A DNA stretch of 64,000 nt from NCBI RefSeq assembly GCF_027595985.1, contig NC_073304.1, forward strand, positions 47,347,137 through 47,411,136. The letters are read 5' to 3'. The stretch comes from Sorex araneus (Eukaryota > Chordata > Mammalia > Eulipotyphla > Soricidae). The notes below the pieces were generated by a model. That model saw only the letters and a list, made by a program, of their open reading frames with translations, made no database searches and was not told where the DNA came from. Within the stretch, counting starts at the first letter, position 1. Each line of letters starts with the position of its first letter. Shown here piece after piece: positions 1-10,939 of this stretch. Made by a program: the position numbers and the translations under genes.

Positions 1-121
1 ACACCAGGCTTGCAGCCTCACTGCCCGCTCTCTTGCCCTTCTTTCAACTTTTTAATTCTCACTTAGGAAATAACAATCGAAGTGTCCCAGAGTGTTAGAT
101 ATAAGGGATGGGTCAAGGGTT

Positions 122-145
122 GGTTTATTTATTTATTTATTTTTA
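122..145. repeat. (TTTA)n microsatellite
   Basis: Short run of TTTA units just upstream of a class B SINE. Low complexity, with no other signal. Confidence 0.85.
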
Positions 146-159
146 TATTTTCACATTTT

Positions 160-405
160 GCCTGACAGAAGAGCTAAGTGCGTAGGGCATTTGCCTTGCA
201 CGCGGCTGACCCAGGTTCCATTCCTCTGCCACTTTTGGAGAGCCGGGTAAGCTACCAAGAAAATCCCTCCCGCAGGGCAGAGCCTGGCCAGCTCCCATGG
301 GTTATTTGATATGTCAAAACCAGTAACAAGTCTCACAATGGAGACCTTACTGGTGCCCACTTGAGCAAATCGATGAACAATGGGATGACAGTGATACAGA
401 GTTCG
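160..405 (+). mobile_element. Class B tRNA-derived SINE, near full length
   Basis: The tRNA-like head contains GTAGGGCATTTGCCTTGCAC and a B-box-like GGTTCCATTCC. It is followed by the class B body: a duplicated AGCTACC motif, then ATATGTCAAAACCAGTAAC, TCTCACAATGGAGACC, TACTGGTGCCC and GAGCAAATCGATGAACAA. The 3' end is GATGACAGTGATACAG, not poly(A). An ORF on the opposite strand here is a chance frame. Confidence 0.85.
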
Positions 406-419
406 GGGTATTATACTCC

Positions 420-436
420 CTGTTAATAATTAACAG
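420..436. repeat. 17-bp perfect palindrome at a SINE boundary
   Basis: CTGTTAAT-A-ATTAACAG is a perfect inverted repeat with a one-base centre. It sits at the boundary between two class B SINEs and overlaps the left target duplication of the second. It probably arises by chance from an AT-rich target site. Confidence 0.7.
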
Positions 437-574
437 AGTATCTCGCCCACATGGCAGAACCTGGCAAGCTACCCGTGGCATATTGGATATGCCAAAATCA
501 GTAGCAAGTCTCACAATGGAGTTGTTACTGGTGCCCGCTTGAACAAATCGATGAACAACAGGACAATGGTGCTA
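434..574 (+). mobile_element. Class B SINE, 5'-truncated
   Basis: Begins inside the body (GAGTATCTCGCCCAC) and runs through ATATGCCAAAATCAGTAGC to GAACAACAGGACAATGGTGC. It lacks the tRNA head and has no poly(A). Candidate target duplications are TTAATAATTAA (423-433) and TTAATAACTAA (575-585), matching at 10 of 11 positions. Confidence 0.8.
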
Positions 575-576
575 TT

Positions 577-972
577 AATAACTAAAGCTGCGTGAGCTGA
601 AAAGACTATACTTGGATTCTTGTAAGTTAATGATCTACTCAGATAAACTAACAAAGAATTGCTTTGAAACTCAGAATTTCCTATCCTGAGGCCAGAGGCC
701 AGACTTCGTTATTTGTCTAAATTACTATATATTTTTTTCTGAACAATTTTATAGCCTATCAAGATCACTTTAAACCTCATTTCCTAGTATATAATATCAT
801 TTTTTAAAAATGATTAATAAAAAAATCAAGTGGAGAGAAACGAACTAAAAAAGTGATGGCTCCAGTAATCAATAATTATTTCAATGTATTATTCAGTCAG
901 CAATACCTCTGTCTCAATTGTACGTTAGTGTTCATCATTTTACCCATTAGAAATACTAGGAGAATTGTGAAG
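577..972. other. AT-rich sequence, nothing recognised
   Basis: No ORF, repeat or regulatory structure that I can support. Confidence 0.5.
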
Positions 973-1454
973 TGTTGAGGAACAATTTTCCCCTTATGTG
1001 CCCGGACACATTGAGCACCAGGTCTGGGCAGATGTGGGGCGAAGGATGACGGGCATGTGGAGGAACACCCTCTGTGAGCAGCTGATGGCTGTTCACTTTA
1101 TTAACAAACACACACAAATTTTATAGAGGGTCTCGGCTTACAAGAAGGTCCAAACACATGAAATTGGTCTATCCCCTCTCCTTCTCTACTTTTCCCTTGT
1201 CCAATCCTAATCAAGGCTAGTTGCTGAAGTAAGAATGGCCTACTAAGCATACATGACAGTTTTTATGTCTTGGGCGCATGCACCCAGGAGATTGTATGAG
1301 GCTCAAGGCTGAACACCTGGTACTGGCTTGCCAACACCTGATAACCCTGTTCTTGCCAACTCTGCCCAGATAACTCCTCTTGCAAGGCTTCGCTTCTGGG
1401 CTACTTTGCAAGGTCAGGTCTTATCTGCTCCAGTGCCCCCCACCATGCTCTACA
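973..1454 (-). mobile_element. Solo LTR of an endogenous retrovirus (likely class II)
   Basis: Read on the minus strand it starts TGTAGAGCATGG and ends CCTCAACA, so it has TG...CA ends over 482 bp. It carries a TATA-like TATAAAATTT (complement of 1116-1125). About 20 bp downstream is an AATAAA signal (complement of 1097-1102), followed by a GC-richer U5-like end. The flanking 6-mers GTGAAG (967-972) and GTAAAA (1455-1460) match at 4 of 6 positions, as expected for an ageing 6-bp duplication. No gag, pol or env sequence adjoins it. Class II is inferred from the apparent 6-bp duplication and LTR layout. Confidence 0.75.
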
Positions 1455-2277
1455 GTAAAATATTTGAAAAAGTTGAATTACATATTTAAAATTGTCCATC
1501 CATTCATTTAAAAATAGTGTTAAAATACAATTACAAGTGATGCTTTTTAAAAAACAATCAAGCGTTCAGTTTTCAGAACTATAGTGACTTCTTGGTGCAT
1601 GCTGACTTTTAGGGAATCATTGATTTCTAAATTCTCTTAAGTAGAATGGGTGTTATTTCACCACTAGACCGGCACTTGCGCTAGTCAAGTCAAGTAGGAG
1701 AGGAGATGTTTGAAAAAGTGAAAATGAAATCTACAGACCACTAGATATAACACATAGGCCTAGTTTTCTGCGTGGAAACTGACATTTTCCATCGAGGCTC
1801 TTTGCCAGTTCGAGTAAGATGACCCTTAAGCTGACACTTTCAACACACCAGCCCATGAGTGTCTTCCAAGAACATAGGATAACAGTGTGTGTGTGCACTA
1901 AGCAGTGTCAGCAACACATGGTTCTAAATTGCATCACTTTCAAACAAAACAACGTTGTGGCACTCTGAATCCACATGTCCAAGCTTGAGTCAGGAGTCAC
2001 CCATTTAGAACTGCAAGTGCTGATCCTGAAGAGAGAGTAGCAAGGTTCTTATTAGAAGGTAAATAGAAGTGAATAGGCAAGGCTGCAGACACCATGCAAT
2101 ATTCATTTATATACAGATGTTCAACAGATAGTGCAAACTTTCTAGCCCCAGTGCAACTCTCATTTACCCTCTCCTAAACTTATTCAGTTAGAAAACTGTC
2201 ATCAAAGCAGTTGATAAAGTAATAATCTTTGGAGCAATCCCTGATTTTAAAAAATCTTTCATTAACAAGTTTTCTTG
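1455..2277. other. Unassigned sequence
   Basis: No coding potential and no similarity to the repeats seen elsewhere in the window. Confidence 0.5.
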
Positions 2278-2288
2278 TTCTAACTTTT

Positions 2289-2452
2289 TTGTTGTTGTTT
2301 TGGGGCTACACCTGGTGGTACTCAGAACTTACTCCTGGCTCTGCACTCAGGAGTCACTCCTGGTATACTTTGGGGACCATATGGGGTACCAGGGGTCAAA
2401 CCCAGGTCCATTGCATGCAAGGCAAGCACCCTACCTGCTGTGACTGTCTCGA
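2289..2452 (-). mobile_element. Class A SINE
   Basis: Minus-strand copy: T-rich left end, ACTCCTGGCTCTGCACTCAG, ACCATATGGGGTACC, then GCATGCAAGGCAAGCACC from the tRNA head. Target duplications TTCTAACTTTT at 2278-2288 and 2453-2463 match perfectly over 11 bp. Confidence 0.88.
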
Positions 2453-2499
2453 TTCTAACTTTTACATATACCTTCTTTCAGACTCCTTTATCACCTGTA

Positions 2500-3225
2500 T
2501 CTTTTTTTCAATTAAATCACCATGAAATAGTTAAAAAAATGCTCATGTTAGTTTCAGTCACACAATGTTCCAGCACCCATCCTTTCACCAGTGTACATTT
2601 CCCACCATCACTGTCCCGTTTCTCTCTCATGCTTCTCCACCCCGACCTAGTAGCCATCCTCTATGACAAACACTTTTCTTGTCTCTCCTCTCTCTCTCTC
2701 TTTTTATCTCTCTCTCTCACACACACAATCTCTCATTTTCCTTTTAGGCATTGTGGTTTGTAATACAGTTACTAAAAGGGTATCATGCATATCACTTTAC
2801 GTCCATTCAACACTTGGTTTTTGTCCAGAGTGATAATTTTCAACTACCATTATTATAGTAGTCTCTTCTCTATTCTAACTGCACTCCCCCTCACCCTTGA
2901 TGGCAAATTTCCTACCATGGGCCAGTCTTCCTGGTCTTGTTTCTGTTGTCTTTTGGTATTATTAACATACTAGGTTTTTTGTTTTGTTTTGTTTGTATCC
3001 CTTAAATAAGTGCAATCATTCTATATTTGTCCCTCTCCCTCTGACTGATTTCACTCAGTATGATACTCTCCCTCTCCATCCATGTATAAGCACATTTCAT
3101 GACTTCATTTTCCCTAACAACTTCATAGTGTTCATTGTGTAGATGTATCATGGTTTCTTTATTCACTCATCTGTTTTCCGGACACTTGGGCTGTTTCTAG
3201 ATTCTGGCTATTGTGAATAGTTTTA
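2500..3225 (-). mobile_element. L1 3' end, antisense
   Basis: Plus-strand text is the complement of an L1 3' UTR: AATCACCATGAAATAG, CAGTCACACAATGTTCC, CACCCATCCTTTCACCAGTG, a (CT)n/(CA)n tract at about 2685-2727, then TGACTGATTTCACTCAGTA and TTCATTGTGTAGATGTATCA. It ends near CTATTGTGAATAG. The same order recurs in at least six other copies here. The small ORFs inside are not genes. Confidence 0.85.
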
Positions 3226-3502
3226 CCAGTTTCTTAAAAAAAAAATCTCTCACTTGCATTATGCAATTTCCTTCTACTTAGTCTCTGAACTGCTACTGCA
3301 CTTGGGACCCCCTTGTCTGTTATCTATGTGAGTTATTTTTATTTTTCATTATTCTTAATTATTAAAGTGGCATTACATTATTAAAATATATTTATCACAG
3401 GTCTGGCCAAAAACTTATAGTGCTGAATGAGAGGTCAAAGTTTAAAAATGAAACTTAAAATAGGAGAAAATATTTGTGGCATTAGATTAAAAAATAATTC
3501 TC

Positions 3503-3625
3503 TGGGACCAGGGAGAATGTTTACTTAAATGGTAGTTCATGTGCTAAACCCTGAATTTGGTTCCTGACACTATACGGCCCCAGAACACCACCAGTATAGT
3601 GCACCACTGGGGATGGGCCTTATAA
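3503..3625 (+). mobile_element. Old degenerate SINE
   Basis: Weak tRNA-SINE pattern (GGGACCAGGGAGAATG, CCTGAATTTGGTTCCTGACAC, CGGCCCCAGAACACCACCAG). Flanking AAAATAATTCTC and AAAATAATTTTC could be a decayed target duplication. Confidence 0.5.
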
Positions 3626-3741
3626 AAATAATTTTCAGCATACAAAAAGCATAAATCTTTATGGTATATTAATAAATATTGATTAATTTAACTTTAAAAT
3701 GTAAAGTTTCCTATTTTTGAAATATGAAAAAATGAAAATCA

Positions 3742-4826
3742 GATTTTGGCATCCAGAGTGGCTTCTTACAACAATGCACTGGGACTGTGAGCTGGACTAC
3801 AATTCCACGCTGCCCGGGAATGGATTTTTCCTCCCCACCCTGTTTTTCTGTATGGAAAATGGCGGTGGCAGCAATATCCATGTGGTGAGAGCCACCTTCT
3901 AAGACTCCTAACCCAGAGGTATACGGTTTTTGCAGTTTGGGGCTCATAGGCAATCATGGGAAGTGGGTGTTACCGGCACGCCCTCGGCCCAGATAAATCC
4001 GGAACTGCTGAGCGCAAAACGGACGCTCTGCTCCTAAAGACTTTGATTCCAGAGATCTTCTAACACATTTTGGCATCCAGAGAGCCTTCTTAGGGCAATG
4101 CACTGGGACTGTGAGCTGGGCTATGCAATTTCTGGCAGAATTTTCCCTGGACTTTATACAGAAATCCAAAACCGTGTGGACGCGGCTAACATCTCTTAAT
4201 TGTCAGCAATGTGAAACGGTTCCTTTTTAGCAGGTCTGACTTTGGGGGGAAACTCCAAACAATAACAGTGAGTTTTTTGTTGAAATATTGAAGGTACTTA
4301 AAGTAGCAGCCATTTCTCCAGACTGTGAACTAAACTATAACCCCACGCCAGCCGAAAAGAGAAAATATCCCTCTTTCCCGGTTGTTTCCCATTTTCAGGG
4401 AGAAATGCGGCATGGTGTCCACCATACTATGAGGCACGGGAAGGGGGATGAGAAAAAAAAAGGAAAAGGAAAAAAAAAAGAATTATGTACTTGGAGCAGT
4501 GGGACTACATATCTCTTCATTCTAAGCAATGGAAAACTAATTATCAAATGCTTCCTTGGTAGTAGGGCTGTCTTTCTTGGGGGGAAACTCCAACAACAAT
4601 AGTGAGTTTTATATTGAAATATGGAATGTAATCAAGGTAAAGAGAAAATGAAGTGGAATTCATCAGTTATGCAGTTGGGGGTGGGGGGGCGGGGGCAGGA
4701 GGTATACTGGGGTTTTTGGTGGTGGAATATGGGCACTGGTGAAGGGATGAGTGTTTGAATATTGTATAACTGAGGCATAAACCTGAGAACTTTGTAACTT
4801 TTCACATGGTGATTCAATAAAAAAAA
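3742..4826 (+). mobile_element. Composite retroelement, two-module copy
   Basis: A 1,085-bp insertion with perfect 16-bp target duplications GAAAAAATGAAAATCA (3726-3741 and 4827-4842). Module 1 (3742-4051) and module 2 (from 4052) both open with TTTTGGCATCCAGAG followed by CAATGCACTGGGACTGTGAG. A further internal repeat is GGGGGGAAACTCCAA (about 4244 and 4579). The tail (from about 4670) has a G-rich purine tract, TGGGCACTGGTGAAGGGATG and AATAAAA, resembling the local L1 3' end. No protein is encoded. The short ORFs, some seemingly charged because of an A-rich tract, are incidental. A second, very similar copy lies at 31006. Confidence 0.85.
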
Positions 4827-4849
4827 GAAAAAATGAAAATCAAAGTCAG

Positions 4850-5775
4850 ACTGGGAAATATATTTGGAAAAGATGTATATCAAATAAAGATTCCATATTC
4901 TAATCTATCTAATAGACCACAAAAAACTTGTATAACCCAGTAATAAAGAGATAAATAATCCATTAACCAAAAGGGTAAAAATCTCAGTAAATTCTTCCAG
5001 ATAGAAGATATGTATGTTAAATAGACATATAAAAATATATTCAACATCATCAATTATTATCTAAATGTAAATTCAAGTCACAGGAAGTTCCACTACACAA
5101 TTAGCAAATGGTTAAAGTGAAAAATAAAAATTCACAGCATCAAGGACAAACGAAGATATAGAATAATTGGAACATTCATGCACTGGAGGCGGAATTACAT
5201 AATGGAACAGATGTGCATGAAAACAACTTGGCATTTCTTATAAAATAAAACAAAAACCATGCTATATCACTTAGCAATCCTACATCTAGATATTTCCCTA
5301 AGAGTAAGGAAAACATATGCTCAATGTAAATGTTTATTGTAGGCTTAATCATAATAGTCCAAAGCTTGAAACAACCTAACTGTCAACTGGATAAACAATT
5401 GCAGCACATCCATAAAGGAGCAACTCTCAGGAGTGAAAAATAAACTAACTACAAGAAATGTAATAGCAGGGAAATATCTCCAGTACATTATGGTAAGTGA
5501 AAGAAACCAGGCACAATGTCTGCTTCCATTTATATGACATTCTGGAAAGGCAACATTAAACAAACAGAAATCAGATCAGTGGTGAACAGTCTGAGAGAAA
5601 GGGCTGGGATGATCTACAAAAAGGCACAAGGGACTTTTAGGGGAGAGATGAACAGATTCTGTATCTCAATGATTGTTTTAGTTGCATACTCAAAACATAA
5701 ATTCATCAAATTAGTACATTTTAAAAATGATATATTTTCTGAAGTACAAATTATATCTCAATATACATTAGTCTT
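4850..5775 (+). mobile_element. Old L1 3' region relic
   Basis: Sense-strand ancient L1 3' text: TCACTTAGCAATCCTACATC, AATAGTCCAAAGCTTGAAAC, TTCCATTTATATGACATTCT, GAAATCAGATCAGTGGT. It is riddled with stops. Confidence 0.75.
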
Positions 5776-6354
5776 CAAAAACAAAAAGCCACCTTTCAGA
5801 AACTTGCTGTTATCCTTAGAATAAATCCTGCTCTTTTGTTGGTTTATAAAGCTTTATTCATCTGCACTACCTAAATCTGCATGCACTCACCTTCATTCTT
5901 TGCACACGTTTCAGTGGCCTGTGTCCTCAAGCTTTCCAAACTCTGGACATTTGTGCTGTTTCTTGTCCAAGCAACCTCTCCTAAGATTTTTTAAACTGTT
6001 TACTGTTTAGCTCCATCAAAATCCTTGTTTGTCCTGCTGCTCCAAAGAACATCTCCTCTAGTTATTCTACATAAAGTATCAGTCTTCTATTTGTTGTATC
6101 CCACAGTTTTACCTTTCTTCATATTTTGGAAATCATTACCCAGCATTATATAGTACCATCTTTTTTGTTTAACTTTTCACACTATGTTTTTCAGTAGTTG
6201 AGAAGTTAAGAATCCATATTTGAGATGTTAAGAATCACCTCTGTTTTTCCTGCTCTTCTTGTTTTTAGTGTTTAGAAGTGTCCTACTCCACAGAATTGGA
6301 TTTAATGTATGAGTTGAAAAATAATCAAAAAGTAGGAAGTTGTCTAGACACCTC
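5776..6354. other. Unassigned sequence
   Basis: AT-rich, no gene or repeat recognised with confidence. Confidence 0.45.
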
Positions 6355-6945
6355 AAATGCTATCAGTCATACAATGTTGTCTATCTATCCACCTACAGTC
6401 TCCTCACACCCCAGCCCCCGTCCGCCTCCAGCACCATCTATCTCTGTGACAGGTTCCTTTTTTTAAGGTCTGTGGCTTACAATCCTGTTACTGATAGGGA
6501 ATCATACCTATCATATCATCTTATTGTTCCTTTTCCTGCTTTTCCTGTCCTATCCCTAACCTTCCTTCAGTGGCCAGCTTCCTTCTGGGGATCAGTTTTC
6601 CTGTTCTTTGCTTCTATTGCCTGTGAGCATTTGTTATTGCCCTATGTTTCTTTATATTCCAAATATGAAAGATATATTCTATGTTTATCCCTTTCCCTTT
6701 AACTTCACTCAGCGTGATACTCTCCAGATCCATCCACATAGCAGCAAATTGCATGACTTCATCTTTTCTCACTGCCCAGTAGTATTCCATAGTATATATG
6801 TGTCATAGTTTCTTTATCCAGTCATCTGTTCCTGAGAACTCGGGTTGTTTCCAGACTTTGACTATTGTGAATTAGTGCTGTAATGAACGTTGGAGTGTTG
6901 ATATCTTTTTTGAATTGTGTTTTTGAAACCTTGATGTATATTACC
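6355..6945 (-). mobile_element. L1 3' end, antisense
   Basis: Shows CAGTCATACAATGTTGTC, GTGGCTTACAATCCTGTTAC, AACTTCACTCAGCGTGATAC, TAGTATTCCATAGTATATATG and GTGCTGTAATGAACGTTGGA in the standard antisense L1 order. Confidence 0.82.
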
Positions 6946-7229
6946 AGCCCCAGCACAAAGAACCTGTGGATCCCTCAGGAGAGAAGAAAGTTATTCAGAA
7001 GCAAAGGCCTGTGATCAGGACAGGAAAGGAGACCACCCAAAACTCAAAGCTCTTTCTCTGTGACTACACATTGACAACTCTATTTATATGAAAAACTCCA
7101 GACCAAGACCATTTGTAGAATATCCACATAAAATTCCATCCCAAAAGTTATTCAAGCTCTTTTTCTTCTGCAGAAGCCCATTATCTTTTTCTCCTTTTGG
7201 ATAAAATTTCTTTACTATTTGTTTCCTAA

Positions 7230-7835
7230 AGTTTTTTCTGCAAAGGTAGAAGAATTTGGGGAACTTGGGTGGAATTCAAAACTGACTTTCCTGCATGGTG
7301 ACTGCCACCTTTCAGAGCCAATTGGACAGAGAGGTAGGAGATTGCAGTGATGGGGTGCACGGGAAATATCACAATGGCGGGGGGGAAGGACTAGCCCTGC
7401 TCTCTGCCTAGATGAGACCCCGAGCGGCTGCCCAAGAATGGCTCCTCCGGTCCTGAATGGCCATGATCCCAGAGGCACACAAACCAATCTCAGAATGCAG
7501 CAACTGCTGGCAGAAATACCTCTGGACTTAATTACTAAAATACCAGAATTCCAAAACCACGTGGTCACTGTCACCGCCGTGCGACATCATATGTTTTTCA
7601 TTATCAGCAATAGAAAACAAATTATCTAATGATGCCTTTTCAGCAGGTCTAATTTTTGAGGGAAAATTCCAAATAATAATAGTGGGTTTTCTGTCGAAAA
7701 TTGAATGTAATCAAAGTAAAGAGAGTAAAGTGAGGTGGAACATGTGCACTGGTGAAGGGATGGGTGTTTGATCATTATATGACTGAGACTTAAACCTGAA
7801 AGCTTTGTAACTGTTCACACGGTGATTCTATAAAA
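7230..7835 (+). mobile_element. Composite retroelement, diverged copy
   Basis: Shares with the other copies CTGGCAGAAATACCTCTGGA, TCAGCAATAGAAAACAAATT, CAGCAGGTCTAATTTTTGAG, TCCAAATAATAATAGTG, ATTGAATGTAATCAAAGTAA and an L1-like tail GCACTGGTGAAGGGATGGGT ending ATAAAAAAAAG. The upstream part (about 7230-7500) has its own sequence, including CAGCGGCTGCC-like GC-rich text, so this is a distinct subfamily. The left boundary is approximate and I found no clear target duplication. The ORFs on either strand here are incidental. Confidence 0.7.
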
Positions 7836-7919
7836 AAAAGAAAGAAAGCATGTTTGATAGTATAGAGCCAGCAAAATAAATTATGACAAAATTGTTGTAA
7901 AACTAAAAAAACAAACAAA

Positions 7920-9490
7920 CAAACTGACTTTCCTTTTTTTCTTCCAATCTCATCTCCCTCTGCCTCCTTCCAGTTTCACCCACTCCCATATTTCTCCTCC
8001 TATCCCTCTCCCCATGCCCACTCTTACAGCCTTAGTCATATCCCCAAATCATGAAGGGTGGGGGTAGCAATTACACATAGGTGGGATTTACGATTAACAG
8101 ATGTAAAGTCCTTCCCACAGGGGAAGCTTCTTCTAGGACAAATTCTCATCCAGCAAGATGACCTGCCTACAGGTGAAATATCTTTTAGGGGTATGTTTCT
8201 CCTTTCCTTAGTCCAACAACCATTTAAACATACGTTTTAATTCTACTTTTAATATTAGTCATTTTGTGTGGACACAGAGATGCATTGAGCTTATAGGGTG
8301 GCTCTCCTGGGGACATCTCACTATAGATCTCAGACTATAGTGCTCAGGCCAAATTAGTCCTTTCTAATCCCAGCAGGGTCCTTGTCCAGTTGTTTCTCTT
8401 TGGATCATGACAGAATTTGTCCATGACCGTGCTCTTAACTTATAGTTAAGTACTATGGCACTTGGCCTGTCCCATTTCGATGCCAGGATAGGTCACAGCT
8501 TGCTCTGGGTCCATTCAGTCCCTTCGTCAGGACCCTGCCATTGGGTGCTAGGAACTAAGGGAAACTGAGGCTTCAGCCGAGTGAATATGACAGATGCCCA
8601 GGAGTAAATGTTATTCGAAGTAAATTAACCCCCAAGTTACAAAAGCATAGCACCAACTGTCTTCCTGTGTCTATAAAAAATGGAAATTACTCTAAAGTAA
8701 ACTATGCAAAGGACATATGGGAAAGTGAAAGCAGTATTTCACTCACGAATGCAAAATTCAGAGTCCTTAGAAGATCTGACCTTACAAGTCACAGTCTGAT
8801 TTTGGGACCTAGGGAATTGACAGATAGGGGAAGAGAGTACAGAGGAGAGGTTAAAGATAAACACTGTGATGGCTGTAACCCAATTAACCTAAACACCTTG
8901 CAGCAGAGGAGAAAGGTCAAACCAATGTTATCCTATGTCTCCCCTTTTCTGTTTAAAAATGGACTTTCCTTTTCCTGTTAAGAACAATCCCTTGCTGCTG
9001 CTTGAGGTGATGGTTTCCAGGAAACTGATGACTCAGATTGTGGGAACCAGTTTCCAATGCCATGTATACCAAGGGGAATTCAGACACAGCTTGGAGGCTG
9101 CCTTGTGGCACTGGTGGGACCCTTGCAATGATGCACAATCTGTGGTGGGGAAGGCATCTCTATGGAGGTAGTACCTCCCTGGTTCCCATGGCCTCACAGA
9201 TACCAGGTCATATAATCATTATAAAGTCCCTTGTATAACTCACCTGTCATAGCATTTAATTAAAAGTAAGGCCATATCAGGGAAAGCAACTAACTTTTAA
9301 ACTCCAGAAAGGGCCACTTAAAAATAGAAAACTCCTAGCAAAAGTTACAGTGATATTTGTGCCAACAATATTAGTAAGTTTATGATAAATCCTTTACAAC
9401 AAATAACAATTTGCAACAATACTTGTGAACAAAGGCCTTTTCCCATCTTCAGTATATAAACAATTATTCATGTAACTTACGAGAGACTAA
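7920..9490. other. Unassigned block, possibly an unrecognised repeat
   Basis: A pyrimidine-rich start (7925-8040) leads into about 1.4 kb that matches no other segment of the window. Frames of up to 104 codons are open but none looks protein-like. It could be an ERV-internal or other repeat relic. Confidence 0.35.
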
Positions 9491-9499
9491 ATGATCATA

Positions 9500-9705
9500 A
9501 CAGCTGATGTTTAATGAACATTTGCTTTGTCCTTGCTCATGCCAAGCACTCTATTTGTATGATCTCATCTTATCCTCCCATGACCCGTGAAGCCTTATGT
9601 GGGCATCTACAATCTTCTCCTAATAGCAGAGAAATCAAGTCTTCTCAAAGATCATATAGCTTGAAAAAAGTGTAGCAGTCAGTGAAGAGTATTTGGAGTC
9701 ATAAT
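9500..9705 (-). mobile_element. MIR element, antisense
   Basis: Follows the MIR complement order: TGAACATTTGCTTTGTCC, TGCCAAGCACTCTATTTGTA, TGATCTCATCTTATCCTCCC, GCAGAGAAATCAAGTC, AAAGATCATATAGCTTG. An ancient mammal-wide SINE. Confidence 0.75.
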
Positions 9706-9724
9706 TAATACCATCCCTCTTCTT

Positions 9725-10040
9725 TTTATTTTACATTTTAATTATAGTTTAGGTAATATGATTACAATAGTGTTAATGATTTTGATATTATTGTATAAAG
9801 TTACTGCATCCTACCACCACCAAAGTGCCCAAGACCCTCCACCACTGTCCTAACTTATGTCTCCTCTGACCCCATCTTTATTCCCTCTCCTCTCAACCCT
9901 CTCTATTTATTAATCAGTTTTGTAATTCAAGGTTTATCATTGTTCAAAACCCTTGTTTTGAGTCTCTGTATTCCAATGTGAGTGAGATCATCCAGTATTT
10001 GTCTTCCACCCTCAAAAGGTCTCTTGAGGGCATATGTATG
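9725..10040 (-). mobile_element. L1 3' UTR variant, antisense
   Basis: ACTGCATCCTACCACCACCA, AAGTGCCCAAGACCCTCCAC and TGTGAGTGAGATCATCCAGT resemble the variant antisense L1 3' end at 16950-17690. Confidence 0.65.
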
Positions 10041-10189
10041 TATGTTCAATTAATAATGCCCTGTAAAATATCCATCCTGCTATACTGTTTGATCCTTTAC
10101 ATATTCTGCCTGATCTTTCTGAACCTATTATAGCCTATGTAAAGCCAGGAACTATGATTAATTTATCTTGCTACTTTCAAAACACCTGA

Positions 10190-10335
10190 GCTAGAGACAG
10201 TGTAGGCTAAGGTCAACCCCAGTTCAATATCTGGCACCACATGGTTCCCTGGGCACCTCTAGGTGCAGCCCTGAAAACCACACATACTGCTGGGATGGCC
10301 CCAGAGACCCGCAGCAGCACAGAGCATGAATCCTT
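10190..10335 (+). mobile_element. Old SINE
   Basis: GAGCTAGAGACAGTGTAGGC, CCCCAGTTCAATATCTGGCA, CACATGGTTCCCTGGGCACC follow the head-to-body order of class A SINEs with many changes. Confidence 0.6.
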
Positions 10336-10799
10336 AAGTCTTCACATTTAACTGCTTGACTGTGGGGCTGAGAATTGCCAGGAGGGACCCCCAGGCCTCA
10401 TGAACAGAACTTGGTAGACAATATATACCACAAAATACTTGTATGCCTCCAAATATGAATTGTACTGTCTTGGACATTTTGCTATTATTCCTCAAATTTG
10501 TAGATTCTATAACTTTGATACCTTCTTTTGTGGAAATGGCTATATACTGCTTTACTGGAGGATAGAAGAAGAATAAAGATGTTTCTGATAATTAGAAGGA
10601 ATAGACTTTTCTGAATAATTATTTAAATATAACTCTTTGAGGTTAACTATATCAATGTGTCAATTGCTTGCCATTTTACTACATCATAATTATCACGCTG
10701 ACTATTATTATATTTTGGACTCTCTCAGTGGTGCTCAATAGACTCTGGAGTGGGGTAGCACCAGTGATTCTCTACCAACTGGGTGGGTGGTTCAATACA

Positions 10800-10937
10800 A
10801 GGCCATGAAGTTTCAATGCTGCTCAGGCTCTGCAGTGCTGGGGCAAGTCTTTGGGGGACCACATGGTGTTAGAAACTGACCCCATGTTGAATACATGTTA
10901 GGTATGTGCCCTAACTGTGGTAGTCTCCTGGCCCTAG
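10800..10937 (-). mobile_element. Degenerate class A SINE
   Basis: Minus-strand pattern: CTGCTCAGGCTCTGCAGTGC, GGGGGACCACATGGTGTTAG, then a head-like end GCCCTAACTGTGGTAG. Confidence 0.55.
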
Positions 10938-10939
10938 TA

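Noticed and set aside
4288..4602. 104-codon frame with a basic lysine-rich stretch, and a similar 110-codon frame at 31568-31900
   Set aside because: The basic stretch comes from an A-rich tract inside the composite retroelement. The tract differs in length and the frames are not conserved between copies.
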